NCBI GenBank assembly: GCA_016872875.1
Contig: VGYW01000028.1
Span: 1 to 34,148 of the forward strand
From: Planctomycetota bacterium
Lineage (GTDB): Bacteria > Planctomycetota > PUPC01 > DSUN01
DNA: 34,148 nucleotides
Reading direction: 5' to 3'
The notes under the pieces are model-generated. The model was not told the DNA's origin. It saw only the letters and a program-made list of their open reading frames with translations, and made no database searches. The translations under genes and the position numbers were made by a program. This document shows, one piece after another, positions 7,102 through 15,634 of this stretch. How positions within the stretch are numbered: the stretch's first letter is position 1; every line of letters begins with the position of its first letter.

Positions 7102-7542
7102 CTACACTCGGGCTGCCTGGCGGGCCAGCCAATCGGCGGGAGTCATTGTGGGCACCACGGCGGGCGCCCGTTCCAGCATCTCCGTGTCCCAGGTGATCAG
7201 CATTCCACTGAAGCGTTCCGCCACGGCGACGTACACAGAATCGGCTCCTCGGAGCCGGCACGTCATGGCAATCTCGGCTGCGCGGCCCGCCAGGGACACA
7301 CCGACCACCACAAGGCGCAGCCGCGGGAGCCGTGCAAGACTCCTCAGTAGCTTCTTGGCGTCCGCGGCATCCCCCGTCGCTCGCGCCACCGCGCCAGCAC
7401 ACTCGGGGAGGACGATAGTCGGGCACACGATCTCCGCCTGGTGAGCCAGCGCATGAGCCAGGAACTGCCTGCTTGCCGCGCGCCGCGCTTCCCCGACTCG
7501 GTGGGCAGCGACCACGACGTTGGCGTCGACAGCGAATCTCAC
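7102..7542 (-). CDS. PIN-domain toxin (VapC-like RNase)
   Basis: The 146-residue PIN-fold protein has the four acidic residues expected for Mg-dependent RNA cleavage: D6 (VDAN), E47 (LPECA), D101 (GADSVYVAVA) and D119 (TWDTEML). I chose GTG 7542 because it overlaps the antitoxin stop as GTGA and places the catalytic VDAN block at the usual distance from the N-terminus. A longer in-frame start at 7590 lies inside the antitoxin gene. The gene forms a complete antitoxin-first operon with the upstream gene. The target RNA is unknown. Confidence 0.85.
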   Translation of the reverse strand: MRFAVDANVVVAAHRVGEARRAASRQFLAHALAHQAEIVCPTIVLPECAGAVARATGDAADAKKLLRSLARLPRLRLVVVGVSLAGRAAEIAMTCRLRGADSVYVAVAERFSGMLITWDTEMLERAPAVVPTMTPADWLARQAARV

Positions 7543-7799
7543 CGCCGCATCTCCGAGACGAGCTCGACCGCGCTCTTCTCGCTCTTCCACGCCCTGCCGA
7601 TCTCCTCTGCCAGAGCGTCCAGCTCAGCAAGCCACTCATCAGGCGACAACGGCATCTCGGAGCCCTGCTTCACCGTCAGCAGCAGCGCCACTTGCTCCCC
7701 AGCGTCGCCGAGAATCTCGACTGTCTCACCTTCAGGGAGAAGCTCGATCAACTGTCTGAGCTCAGGCCCCATGGCCTCGACCGACACGCTCGTGGCCAT
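7539..7799 (-). CDS. Antitoxin of the PIN pair
   Basis: This small acidic protein of 86 residues sits immediately before a PIN toxin. A beta-rich N-terminal part (LIELLPEGETVEILGDAGEQVALLL) is followed by a helical C-terminal part ending W.SEKSAVELVSEMRR, the type of tail that wraps a toxin. I do not recognise a named DNA-binding fold, so the family (VapB-like or Phd-like) is open. ATG 7799 is preceded by AAAGGAGG at good spacing. The promoter at 7834-7861 drives the pair, and autoregulation is likely by analogy. Confidence 0.78.
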   Translation of the reverse strand: MATSVSVEAMGPELRQLIELLPEGETVEILGDAGEQVALLLTVKQGSEMPLSPDEWLAELDALAEEIGRAWKSEKSAVELVSEMRR

Positions 7800-7833
7800 C
7801 CCATGCCTCCTTTCCCAGTCGGCTTCCGCTATC

Positions 7834-7861
7834 AGTATATCACACGGCGACCTGGTTTCAA
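7834..7861 (-). promoter_or_regulatory. Promoter of the PIN toxin-antitoxin operon
   Basis: On the minus strand TTGAAA (7861-7856), a 16-nt spacer and TATACT (7839-7834). The -10 region overlaps a short A/T palindrome (GATATACTGATAGC context) that could hold an antitoxin operator. Confidence 0.6.
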
Positions 7862-7882
7862 ACGCGGACGACCCCGCTGCGC

Positions 7883-7911
7883 TTGCAGCGGCACCGCCTT
7901 TTCGCTAGAGT
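7883..7911 (+). promoter_or_regulatory. Promoter of the beta-propeller/truA pair
   Basis: TTGCAG (7883-7888), 17 nt, TAGAGT (7906-7911). It lies 46 nt before ATG 7957 and back to back with the toxin-antitoxin promoter. Confidence 0.5.
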
Positions 7912-7956
7912 ACCACTGCTCCGCACGTCAGCCACAAGACCGAAAGGACCAAGAGC

Positions 7957-9192
7957 ATGGGCTATCCTGCCAAGTGGTATCCCTTCACCTGCCACCCCGT
8001 CTCCGACTCCTGCTGGTCGCTCTCGGTGGGGCCGGACGGGCGCATCTACGCCGCCGCCTGCTGCGAGGGGGTCCCTGGCGGAATCGTCAAGCCGGTCAGA
8101 TACAACGAGACGACCGACTCGGTTGACCTGCTCTTCGACATGGACGTGATGGTGGACGACCCGCACGATAGCGGGCGCGCGACGCAGTGCAAGATTCACT
8201 ACAGCTTCGCACCCTCGATGCACGACGGCGTGATGTTCATGGCCAGCCACCTTTCCGGCCCGCCGATTGACCGCCCGGCCTACTCGCCCTGGATGTCCTG
8301 GAACGACCCCGAGCGCTGCTTCCGCGGCGCCGCGCTCCTGGCCTTCGACACCAGGACCGACAAGGTGCTCTGGTGGGACACGTTGATCCCGAAGGAGGGC
8401 TGCCGCTGCCTGGCCCACGACGAGGAGCGCGCCCTCCTCTACGCCCTCAGCTACCCCCGCGACCACCTCTTCGTCTTCGACATCCAAGAGCGCCAGCGCC
8501 GCGACCTCGGACGAATCGGCTCCGTCAACGCACAGGCCCTCTTTCTCGACCGCAAGCACCGCGTCTGGACCACCTCCGACTACGGCCGCCTCATCCGCTA
8601 CGACCCCGAGAAGGACAGGATGGAGACCAGCCCCTACGTCCTGCCCCACAACCCCGACTTCCAGACCGGCTGGCACAGCGTCTTCTACGACGCCTGCCCC
8701 TCGCCCGACGGCAACGCCGTCTACGCCGTCACCTGGATCGCCAACCCCTGGCTCATGCGCATCTGGCCCGAGGAGGGCGAGTGGGGCCGCTTGGACGACC
8801 TCGGCCCCGCCACCCAGCGCCGCGACACCACCATCCCCTACTCCACCGGCCTCGACCACTGCGGCGGCCTGGCCTTCGCCGCCGACGGCATGCTCTACTA
8901 CGTTGCCGCACGCTGGCGCGACCCCATCCACAACCCTCTGCCCGAAGGCCACAAGGACCAGGAGGGCGTCGTCTGGCGCCTCGACCCCAAGTCCCTCGCG
9001 CGCGAGGAGGTGGCCGTGCTGGAGCGGCCCGACGGCTTCGCGCAATACGTCTCACGCGGGGCGGTTGACCACAACGGCGATCTCTTCTTCGGCCACTGCT
9101 GCGGCCCGAGGCCCGTTGGCCTCTTCAAGGTCACGCTCCCGCCCGACCGCAAGCGCCCCAACGCCCACCTCCCCATCCGCATGTGGGGATAG
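7957..9192 (+). CDS. Beta-propeller protein of unknown function
   Basis: The 411-residue protein has propeller-like repeats: SLSVGPDGRIYAAACCEG, LLAFDTRTDKVLWWDTL, HLFVFDIQERQRRDLGRIG, HRVWTTSDYGRLIRYDPEKDRM and GLAFAADGMLYYVAARW. The blades resemble NHL/SMP-30-type rather than PQQ-type units. There is no signal peptide, so it is probably cytoplasmic. Unusual Cys pairs (CC at blade 1 and near the C-terminus, GHCCGPRPVG) could be metal or disulfide sites. AAAGGA precedes ATG 7957. truA follows after only 9 nt, so the two are probably one transcript, although I see no functional link. Catalytic residues and substrate cannot be assigned. Confidence 0.8.
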   Translation: MGYPAKWYPFTCHPVSDSCWSLSVGPDGRIYAAACCEGVPGGIVKPVRYNETTDSVDLLFDMDVMVDDPHDSGRATQCKIHYSFAPSMHDGVMFMASHLSGPPIDRPAYSPWMSWNDPERCFRGAALLAFDTRTDKVLWWDTLIPKEGCRCLAHDEERALLYALSYPRDHLFVFDIQERQRRDLGRIGSVNAQALFLDRKHRVWTTSDYGRLIRYDPEKDRMETSPYVLPHNPDFQTGWHSVFYDACPSPDGNAVYAVTWIANPWLMRIWPEEGEWGRLDDLGPATQRRDTTIPYSTGLDHCGGLAFAADGMLYYVAARWRDPIHNPLPEGHKDQEGVVWRLDPKSLAREEVAVLERPDGFAQYVSRGAVDHNGDLFFGHCCGPRPVGLFKVTLPPDRKRPNAHLPIRMWG

Positions 9193-9201
9193 GATAGCGG
9201 T

Positions 9202-10029
9202 ATGGACGACGCGGCGTCACCGCGAAACGTGAAGCTGACGATCGAGTACGACGGCACGCGCTACCACGGCTGGCAGCGGCAGGCGAACGCCCCCACGATC
9301 CAGCAGACTCTCGAAGAAGGCATAGCGACCGTGGTGGGGCATCCCGTGACGCTCTACGGCTCTGGCCGCACGGACGCCGGGGTCCACGCCCTCGGGCAGG
9401 TGGCGCACTTCCTCACGGGCAGCCGCATCGCCGCCGAGCGCCTGCCGCACGCAATCAACGCGCGAATCCCCGACGACATCGCGGTGCTGCGAGCCGAGGA
9501 TGTGCCCACGTACTTCCACGCGCGCTACTCCGCGAAGCGCAAGACCTATCGCTACAGCATCGTCTGCCGCCCCGTGCGGCCCGCCGTGGGAGCAGCATTC
9601 GTCCACTGGTGCCGCCGCCCGCTCGACGTGGCCGCGATGGGGCTCGCCGCCGAGCGCTTCCTCGGCGAGCACGACTTCGCCGCCTTCGAGACCCACAGCG
9701 TGGCCCGCCGCTCCGCGGCGGAGAACGGTCTCCGCGTCGGAGACGCGGCCCACGTGGCCCGCCGCTCCGCGGCGGAGGCCGAGGGAACCGTGCGAACCGT
9801 CCTCCGCAGCGACCTGGTGCAATGCGGCGAGCGGCTCGACTACTTCGTTGCGGCCAACGGCTTCCTCTACAACATGGTGCGGGCCATGGTGGGCACCCTC
9901 CTCGAGATCGGCTCGGGCAAGCGGCCGGCCGAGGATGTTCTCCGCCTCCTCGAATCGCGCGACCGCACGCTGGCCGGACGAACCGCCCCCGCGAAGGGGC
10001 TCTGCCTGATCTCTGTTGAGTACGACTGA
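9202..10029 (+). CDS. truA: tRNA pseudouridine(38-40) synthase TruA
   Basis: TruA isomerises uridines 38-40 in the tRNA anticodon stem-loop. The 275-residue protein has the N-terminal YDGTRYHGWQRQ, the catalytic Asp58 in GSGRTDAGVHA, AKRKTYRY, HDFAAFE and the C-terminal GFLYNMVRAMVGTLLEIG. It carries an in-frame insertion between HDFAAFETHS and EGTVRTV. There the block VARRSAAE occurs twice, encoded by a direct repeat of palindromic DNA (9699-9777). Known TruA proteins have only about 10-12 residues here. The insertion is away from the catalytic Asp, so activity may be retained. ATG 9202 lies 9 nt after the upstream stop. Confidence 0.93.
   Translation: MDDAASPRNVKLTIEYDGTRYHGWQRQANAPTIQQTLEEGIATVVGHPVTLYGSGRTDAGVHALGQVAHFLTGSRIAAERLPHAINARIPDDIAVLRAEDVPTYFHARYSAKRKTYRYSIVCRPVRPAVGAAFVHWCRRPLDVAAMGLAAERFLGEHDFAAFETHSVARRSAAENGLRVGDAAHVARRSAAEAEGTVRTVLRSDLVQCGERLDYFVAANGFLYNMVRAMVGTLLEIGSGKRPAEDVLRLLESRDRTLAGRTAPAKGLCLISVEYD
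9699..9777 (+). repeat. Palindromic repeat inserted in frame within truA
   Basis: A 25-nt unit at 9699-9723 repeats exactly at 9753-9777, 54 nt (18 codons) apart. Each unit contains the palindrome CCGCCGCTCCGCGGCGG. The DNA between them holds GTCTCCG-CGT-CGGAGAC. The whole block keeps the reading frame and encodes an extra loop in TruA. Confidence 0.85.
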
Positions 10030-10049
10030 GGGCCTTTGGCCTCACACAA

Positions 10050-10206
10050 AGAGGATGATTGGAGGGTTGGATGAATGGAGGCGCGGGGAAAGGGAAAGGG
10101 AAAGGGAAAGGGAAAGTGGATGGGAACGGCTGAAGCTGGCCTCTTTCACTCTCACTCTCACTTTCACTCTCCCCTCCTCCACCCATCCACCCATCCATTC
10201 ATCCCC
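10050..10206 (+). repeat. ATTCATCC-type intergenic hairpin, copy 4, with nested simple repeats
   Basis: Outer arms: GGATGATTGG..GGATGAATGG (from 10053) and CCACCCATCCATTCATCC (to about 10205). Nested inside are a GGGAAA repeat (10085-10117) and a pyrimidine TCACTC/TTTCAC repeat (10145-10172) that partly pairs with it. It starts about 22 nt after the truA stop. Confidence 0.8.
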
Positions 10207-10229
10207 TCTATTGTCGGGGGCAAGCGCCG

Positions 10230-11405
10230 GTGAGAATCAAGGTCGTTCACATCATCACGCGGATGATCCTCGGCGGGGCGCAGGAGAACACGCTCCTGAC
10301 CTGCCGCGGCCTCCACGAGATGCCAGACTACGATGTGACCCTCGTGACCGGCCCGGCCATCGGGCCAGAGGGGGAGCTGCTCACCGAGGCCGAGCGGCTC
10401 GGCCTGAGGGTGATCGTGGTGCCCGCGATGCGGAGGGCCATCCACCCGCTGCGGGACTGGGCGACCGTGCGCGCGCTGCGGCGCATCGTCCGCGAGATTC
10501 GCCCCGACATCGTCCACACCCACAGCTCGAAGGCGGGCATCCTGGGCCGCTATGCCGCTCGCGCCGAACGGGTCCCCGTCGTCGTCCACACCATCCACGG
10601 CCTGCCATTTCATCCCTACGAGCGCGGCTGGCGGAATGCGCTCTACAGGTGGCTCGAGCGCAAGGCGGCGCGCTGGAGCCACAAGATCGTCTGCGTGGCC
10701 GAGGCCATGACCGACCAGGCCGTCGCCGCGGGCGTGGCCGACCGCGCGAAGTTCGTCACGGTCTACAGCGGGATGGAGACCGAGGCGTTCCTTGACTGCG
10801 ACTGGCAGCGGCGTGCGATGCGCTACCGGCTGGGCATCCGCGACGACGAGTTCGTCATCGGCAAGATCGCGCGCCTCTTCGAGCTCAAGGGCTACGAATA
10901 CGTCATCGAGGCCGCCAGGCGCATCCGCGACGCCCACCCGAACGTCCGCTTCCTCTTCGTGGGCGACGGCGTCCTCCGCAAGCCGCTCGAAGACCAGGCG
11001 AAGCGCCTCGGCGTGCGCGACTGGATTCTCTTCGCCGGCCTCGTTCCCGCCAGCCAGGTCCCCACCTACATCTCGGCTATGGACGCCCTCGTCCACGCCT
11101 CGCTGCGGGAGGGGCTGGCGCGCGTCCTCCCCCAGGCGCTCCTGGCCGGCAAGCCAGTCGTTTCCTTCGACGTAGACGGCGCCCGCGAGGCCGTCACCCA
11201 CGGCGAGACAGGCTACCTTGTGCCGCCCAAGTCCATTGACGGCCTTGTCGCCTCGCTCTGCGAGTTGATTGAGAACCCTGCCCGTGCCGCCGCGATGGCC
11301 GCCAAGGGCCGCGAGCTCTGCCGCGAGCGCTTCCGCTGGCAGACCATGGTCTCCCAGCTCGACGCGCTCTACCGCCAGCTCCTCGCAGGTAGTGGGCCGG
11401 GCTGA
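10230..11405 (+). CDS. Glycosyltransferase family 4 (GT-B fold)
   Basis: This 391-residue GT-B enzyme transfers a sugar from an activated donor, probably for lipopolysaccharide, capsule or glycolipid assembly. The N-terminal domain opens MRIKVVHIITRMILGGAQENT, with the Gly-rich acceptor loop and DIVHTHSSKAGILGR. The C-terminal donor domain has IGKIARLFELKGYEYVIEAA, FLFVGDG, FAGLVP..VPTYISAMDALVHASLREGLARVLPQALLAGKPVV and GYLVPP. In the usual E-x7-E motif the first Glu is E294, but the second position is Gln302. The start is GTG 10230. It stands alone between repeats; no polysaccharide cluster is present. The sugar and acceptor are unknown. Confidence 0.9.
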   Translation: MRIKVVHIITRMILGGAQENTLLTCRGLHEMPDYDVTLVTGPAIGPEGELLTEAERLGLRVIVVPAMRRAIHPLRDWATVRALRRIVREIRPDIVHTHSSKAGILGRYAARAERVPVVVHTIHGLPFHPYERGWRNALYRWLERKAARWSHKIVCVAEAMTDQAVAAGVADRAKFVTVYSGMETEAFLDCDWQRRAMRYRLGIRDDEFVIGKIARLFELKGYEYVIEAARRIRDAHPNVRFLFVGDGVLRKPLEDQAKRLGVRDWILFAGLVPASQVPTYISAMDALVHASLREGLARVLPQALLAGKPVVSFDVDGAREAVTHGETGYLVPPKSIDGLVASLCELIENPARAAAMAAKGRELCRERFRWQTMVSQLDALYRQLLAGSGPG

Positions 11406-11547
11406 GTGGGAGCGCACCCTCCGACCGGGTCCCCAGTCCTCCTTGTCCTCGTCCTCGCCTCCCCCCTTCCCTGGCGCCACGAGGCGATCGAGGCGTAGTG
11501 GGCTCCGGACGGGCCAGGCATCTCCCCGCCCACGGGTCTGCGGTGGA

Positions 11548-12040
11548 GAGATAATTGCAGAGTCATATGACTCTGCAATTATCTCAACAACGCCCCTCAG
11601 TGGTCGCGTTGCGCCGATTCACCGGGCCACGCCCTTCGTCTGGCCGGAAGCCCCTCTTCTCCCCTTTGATGTCCCACGACACGATCGAAGCAAAGTGCGT
11701 TCGGGATGAGGCGGGCGTCTCCACGCTGGCGAGCTCGTGGTGGGCGGATAATTGCAGAGTCATATGACTCTGCAATTATCTCATGGACGCCGCTCGGTGC
11801 GCGCGCTGGGCCGATCCAGCGGGTTTTGCCCTTCGTCTGGCCGGAAGCCCCTCTTCTCCCCTTTGATGTACCACGACGCGATTGATGCGAAGTCTGTTCT
11901 GGATGAGGCGGGCGTCTCCACGTTGGCGCGCTTGCGGTGGGAAGATAATTGCAGAGTCATATGACTCTGCAATTGTCTCCCTGAAGCCACTTGCTCGCTT
12001 CGCTTGGCCGATTCTCGGGCTCCGGCTCTTCGTTTGCCCG
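11548..12040. repeat. 197-bp tandem repeat with near-perfect palindromic cores
   Basis: Three copies of a palindrome centred on GAGTCATATGACTC (arms ATAATTGCA / TGCAATTAT) start at 11551, 11748 and 11945, exactly 197 bp apart. The first is perfect over 38 nt (11548-11585), the second over 34 nt, and the third has one mismatch. The spacers are homologous too: CGTCTGGCCGGAAGCCCC, TCTTCTCCCCTTTGATGT and GATGAGGCGGGCGTCTCC recur in the first two, and the third is truncated. It fills the space between two convergent genes. Short frames of about 70 codons repeat with the units but look non-coding. Confidence 0.92.
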
Positions 12041-12136
12041 CCAGCCCTGCCGGGCGCAGCTCGCCGCACTCCCGTAGCACGGGCGATTGCCGTATGACAC
12101 CAACCACGCTCAAGCGATTACGAGGGACGAGGTGGG

Positions 12137-14065
12137 TTACCAGTGGTGCATCATGTGTCCCCTCTCGGGGAACCAGATGACGTCCACCAGGAAGCACAGG
12201 CCAATGCCGACGACGTAGCCGAGGAGGATGCCCAGGAAGAACGGGCGCGCCTTGCGGTAGAGGATCATCCCGCCCACCTTCAGGATGATCGCCTTCGCTA
12301 TCCAGGTGAGGAAGATGGAGAAGGCGCACGACGAGATGGCCCAGCCACTTGCGAAGCAGAAGCCTATCGGGTGAACGGGCCACCATGTGAAGCGGTACTT
12401 GAGGAAGCTGACCGCCCCCATCACGAGCGCGCCGATGCCCATGCACTGAAGGCGGTCCACGCTCGGCCCCGCGGGGTTCTGAAGCTTGCGGACGTATTCG
12501 CCGAAGAAGGCGATGTTGCCGCCCTGAATCTCCCAGCAGCCCGTGGTCGCGCCCCCCTTGTTGTAGCAGATGGCCATCGTGAGGTAGACCGCGAGGACGA
12601 AGCAGACGGCCATGGCGAGCACGCACGCGGCGGTGACGATGCGCGGCCGGGTCCGCAGCTCGCTGCCAACGCGCTGAGCGTGCAGGTTGGCCGTGCCGAG
12701 AACCGGCTTGTTGTCGCACCAGATTGCGAACGTGGCCGCAATGGCTATCAGCCCCCCAGGGCCGATCGCGTCCGTGCCCACCACGTGCGAGGCAAAGGTG
12801 TGCGGCGTCATTGGCGCCCGCACGTAGGGCAGCCCGCACTGCGCCACGACCTTGCCCACCCCCACGTAGACCACGATGAACCCCAGGCCGTAGACCAGCA
12901 CCGTCTGGCCGTTCATCCCCAGCCGCGATAGCCACGCGGCCACGAGCACTGCGCCCGCGATGAACCCCACCACCGCGGCCCGATAGCTCATCGGCTCACG
13001 CGAATCGTCCACCTCGCAACGCGGGTTCCATGCCTTCCGCGCCACGTCACGCAGGTGCCCCCGCGCCATCCAGAGGCTCAGGCCGACGAATACCAGGAAC
13101 GCCCCCTGCTCCTCCCACGCGATGATCGCCGTCATGCCGTCCCACATGTCCGTCGGCCCGAGCGTCCAGCCCAGCCGATTCTGAATCCCGACCTGGAGTA
13201 TGGCCAGGAAGTGGAAGAGCCAGACGCTCAGGAGCACCTCGAGCGGGGTGAGGAACGTGAAGCCGATGACGAAGAGGTTCACATTCGTCCGCAGCCGCGG
13301 GAAGCCGGGGGCGATGTCCAGGAACCCCTGGCTGTGGATGATCGGGAACGTGGGGAACCCCGGGTCGAAGAAGCTGATGATGTTCCAACTGATTGCGAAC
13401 ACCGCCACCCCGAAGCCGATCCAGAAGAGGCGTTGGGTCATGAAGGCGGGCAGGCGGCCCGTCCCCGGCTGCACCATGTCGAGCGGCACCTGGGCGAGCG
13501 GGAACGCGAGGCGCTCGCGTTCCACCCACTGCTTGCGGAGGATGGCCATCGCACACGTGGCAGCCATTGCGATGCCCACCAGGAGAATCGTCCACCACAT
13601 CAGCGGCATGGCCCACACGCCCCAGGGGATGCCTTCGCCCTTCGGAAGCCCCTGGAAGAACCACTCCATCTCGCCCCCCTCGTTGGGCGGGAACGCCCAC
13701 GTCGGCAGGTGGGGCAGGAGCAGGTGTTGCCACTGGTTCTCCGGCGTCGCGAAGTAGTAGGGCGTCGCCAGCACCGACGGGATGAACCCCGCCATCGAGA
13801 GGGTTGGGAACACCGAGCCGATGAGCGTCATGGCGAAGATGACGATCAGCTCTTCCTTCCTGAAGGCGTGGCGCGGCGTGACAAGCCGCACGACGGGGAC
13901 CACGAACATCGCGAAGCACGTGAAGGGCACGAGCGCGCCCATCGGCAGGTAGCCGAACGTCAGCCGCGAGGAGACATAGATGTAGTCCGACGCGAACACA
14001 TAGAGGTTCACCACCGCCGCGAGCCCGAGGCCCACCGCGAACGCCAACCACCACCTTGGCCTCAT
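12137..14065 (-). CDS. Large multi-pass membrane protein, DUF6785/DUF6784-like
   Basis: The protein of about 642 residues has roughly 12-14 hydrophobic segments. A long periplasmic or cytoplasmic loop carries WAFPPNEGGEMEWFFQGLP, and a conserved-looking RERLAFPLAQVPLDM motif follows. This arrangement matches the DUF6785/6784 family common in Planctomycetota, which resembles oligopeptide-transporter-type proteins. Transport is an inference. I chose ATG 14065 (MRPRWW). A GTG at 14077 is also possible; the frame upstream of that translates the repeat (PVIILPSL). A promoter lies at 14161-14189. The WbsX/GH99-like lipoprotein gene is upstream on the same strand, so the pair could handle a carbohydrate or glycopeptide. 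Confidence 0.8.
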   Translation of the reverse strand: MRPRWWLAFAVGLGLAAVVNLYVFASDYIYVSSRLTFGYLPMGALVPFTCFAMFVVPVVRLVTPRHAFRKEELIVIFAMTLIGSVFPTLSMAGFIPSVLATPYYFATPENQWQHLLLPHLPTWAFPPNEGGEMEWFFQGLPKGEGIPWGVWAMPLMWWTILLVGIAMAATCAMAILRKQWVERERLAFPLAQVPLDMVQPGTGRLPAFMTQRLFWIGFGVAVFAISWNIISFFDPGFPTFPIIHSQGFLDIAPGFPRLRTNVNLFVIGFTFLTPLEVLLSVWLFHFLAILQVGIQNRLGWTLGPTDMWDGMTAIIAWEEQGAFLVFVGLSLWMARGHLRDVARKAWNPRCEVDDSREPMSYRAAVVGFIAGAVLVAAWLSRLGMNGQTVLVYGLGFIVVYVGVGKVVAQCGLPYVRAPMTPHTFASHVVGTDAIGPGGLIAIAATFAIWCDNKPVLGTANLHAQRVGSELRTRPRIVTAACVLAMAVCFVLAVYLTMAICYNKGGATTGCWEIQGGNIAFFGEYVRKLQNPAGPSVDRLQCMGIGALVMGAVSFLKYRFTWWPVHPIGFCFASGWAISSCAFSIFLTWIAKAIILKVGGMILYRKARPFFLGILLGYVVGIGLCFLVDVIWFPERGHMMHHW

Positions 14066-14096
14066 TTCCTCAGCCACGGCCGCTGGCCCCCAGAGG

Positions 14097-14320
14097 GAAG
14101 GCAAAATGATTACGGGCAAAATGATAAGAGAAGATGGAAGGTAGAATGATTACGGGTAAAATGATAGGAGCAAGAGAAGAGGGAGTCAAGATGATTGAGG
14201 TCAAGAAGAGCTCAACCGCGGATCGCCCGGATTGCGCGGATAAGAGAAGCCCGCCTGATCGGCTCTGAACCCCGGCTTCGTTCTTCTCTTATCATTTTAC
14301 CCGTAATCATTTTACCTTAC
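14097..14320. repeat. Inverted repeats of a GGTAAAATGATTACGG-type element
   Basis: Two direct copies (14097-14132 and 14138-14170, core AATGATTACGGG.AAAATGAT) face an inverted copy at 14281-14320 (CTTATCATTTTACCCGTAAT). The inverted copy starts immediately after the stop codon of the WbsX/GH99-like gene. The arms could form a hairpin across the whole intergenic region. Confidence 0.85.
14161..14189 (-). promoter_or_regulatory. Promoter of the DUF6785-like gene
   Basis: On the minus strand TTGACT (14189-14184), a 17-nt spacer and TATCAT (14166-14161). The -10 box is part of the AATGAT repeat, so the repeat supplies the promoter. Confidence 0.55.
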
Positions 14321-15555
14321 TTCTTCTCTCCCCCACCGTCCTTGAGCTTCGCCTCCTCGCGTTTCACGTGCGCCTTGTAGGCCAGGTCGTAGGGGCCGAG
14401 ACCGATGTCCTCGGGCACGAGGTCCTTGTGCGGCTCGGGCGCGTCGGGTGAAAAGACCTTCCGCACGGCATCGAGATAGCCGAACCCGTACTGGCGGTAG
14501 GGGGCGATGTAGTGCCCCTCGCCCCACTCGTTCCAGTTGTCCAGCAGAAGGAGCCGGCTGCCAAGCTCATTCGCGGGGAGCGTGGCGACGAACTCCTTGG
14601 CCTTCCGCAGCAGCGTCTCGTAGTCCGCGGGCGGGATGGTCCAGATGCTCCCCTCGTCGCGCCAGCCGCTCCAGCCCTGGGACACGGTGACAACCTGTGG
14701 CAGGATGCCCAACTCCTGCGTGCGGCGGATGTTGGCCATCTGCGCCGCGATGGCCTGCGCGGGCTTGGGGTTGTTCTGCACGTGCCAGCAGTAGGCGAAG
14801 GTGTAGTCGAGGCCGAGGCGCTTGAACAGCTTGAGCACGTTGGGATCGAGGCCGCGGTACTCGCCGAGGATGTAGAGGCCGTCGAAGCCGGCCTCGCGGC
14901 AGGCCTGGCGCATCTTGTCGAGCGCCTTCGCCACGTTCCCCTCGCCCTTGAGGTCCTGCACCAGGAACTCGGGGCGGTAGATGAACAGGAGCGGCCGATT
15001 GTCGAGCTTGAGGTAGCTGGGGTGCTTGAAGTAGTTCTCCATCCAGAAGGGCAGGAGACTCGCCATCAGGTCGGCCTCGTCCGCCACGCCAGCCTTGCCG
15101 CGGTCCTGGTTCTCCCACATGATTGTGAACTTGAGCTTGCTGACGAAGCGGGACTTGAAGAGTGCCTGGTGGATGGCCGAGCCGAAGCGCATCTCGACCG
15201 GCTTCCCCTGCGACGCGCGATACCAGCAGTAGACGAAGAACGACACCCCGTGCTCGACCGCCCACTTCGTCTCCCAGTCGGACACCTCGGGGTTCTCCTG
15301 CGAGTAGAAGCCGAGGGCAGGGGTGCGTTCGGGGTGCTTCACCACGTTCGCCCACATCTCCGGCTTGTCCGCCTCCCACAGCGGGCAGTGGTGCGCGCCC
15401 ACCAGCAGGCTCGTCTTCACGGGCTCAGGCTCGGGAATGTACTTCTCCACCCTTCTCTCTCCTTCAGCCTTGCCCAAGTTCAGGCAACCCGCGCACGGCA
15501 CCAGGGCCGCCGCCAGCAGCACCAGCGCGCCTCGCCGCCGGGTCCGGACCATCAT
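14317..15555 (-). CDS. WbsX/GH99-like domain lipoprotein
   Basis: The protein of about 412 residues begins with an Arg-rich signal ending in a lipobox (LVPCAGC), predicting a lipid-anchored Cys near residue 24. The rest matches the glycosyltransferase WbsX / glycoside hydrolase 99-like family: VGAHHCPLWE, GFYSQENPEVSDWETKWAVEHGVSFFVYCWYR, MWENQDRG, YLKLDNRPLLFIYRPEFL and the terminal LLDNWNEWGEGHYIAP. GH99 enzymes are endo-mannosidases, but this family is usually uncharacterised; glycan cleavage outside the inner membrane is the likeliest role. ATG 15555 or 15552 is chosen over an earlier in-frame ATG at 15615 because the signal peptide starts here. It is transcribed toward the DUF6785-like gene. 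Confidence 0.85.
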   Translation of the reverse strand: MMVRTRRRGALVLLAAALVPCAGCLNLGKAEGERRVEKYIPEPEPVKTSLLVGAHHCPLWEADKPEMWANVVKHPERTPALGFYSQENPEVSDWETKWAVEHGVSFFVYCWYRASQGKPVEMRFGSAIHQALFKSRFVSKLKFTIMWENQDRGKAGVADEADLMASLLPFWMENYFKHPSYLKLDNRPLLFIYRPEFLVQDLKGEGNVAKALDKMRQACREAGFDGLYILGEYRGLDPNVLKLFKRLGLDYTFAYCWHVQNNPKPAQAIAAQMANIRRTQELGILPQVVTVSQGWSGWRDEGSIWTIPPADYETLLRKAKEFVATLPANELGSRLLLLDNWNEWGEGHYIAPYRQYGFGYLDAVRKVFSPDAPEPHKDLVPEDIGLGPYDLAYKAHVKREEAKLKDGGGEKK

Positions 15556-15634
15556 GCCAGCGCTCCTACGAGCAAGCAGGGAACCTGCACCTGCCTCCCC
15601 TTCGCCCCTGGTCACGCAAAAGGGCTACACCTGG

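Noticed and set aside
11555..11964. Two similar 70-codon frames starting MQSHMTLQL
   Set aside because: They repeat only because the 197-bp DNA unit repeats. The start is the palindrome itself, there is no ribosome-binding site, and the palindrome gives the same peptide start on the opposite strand.
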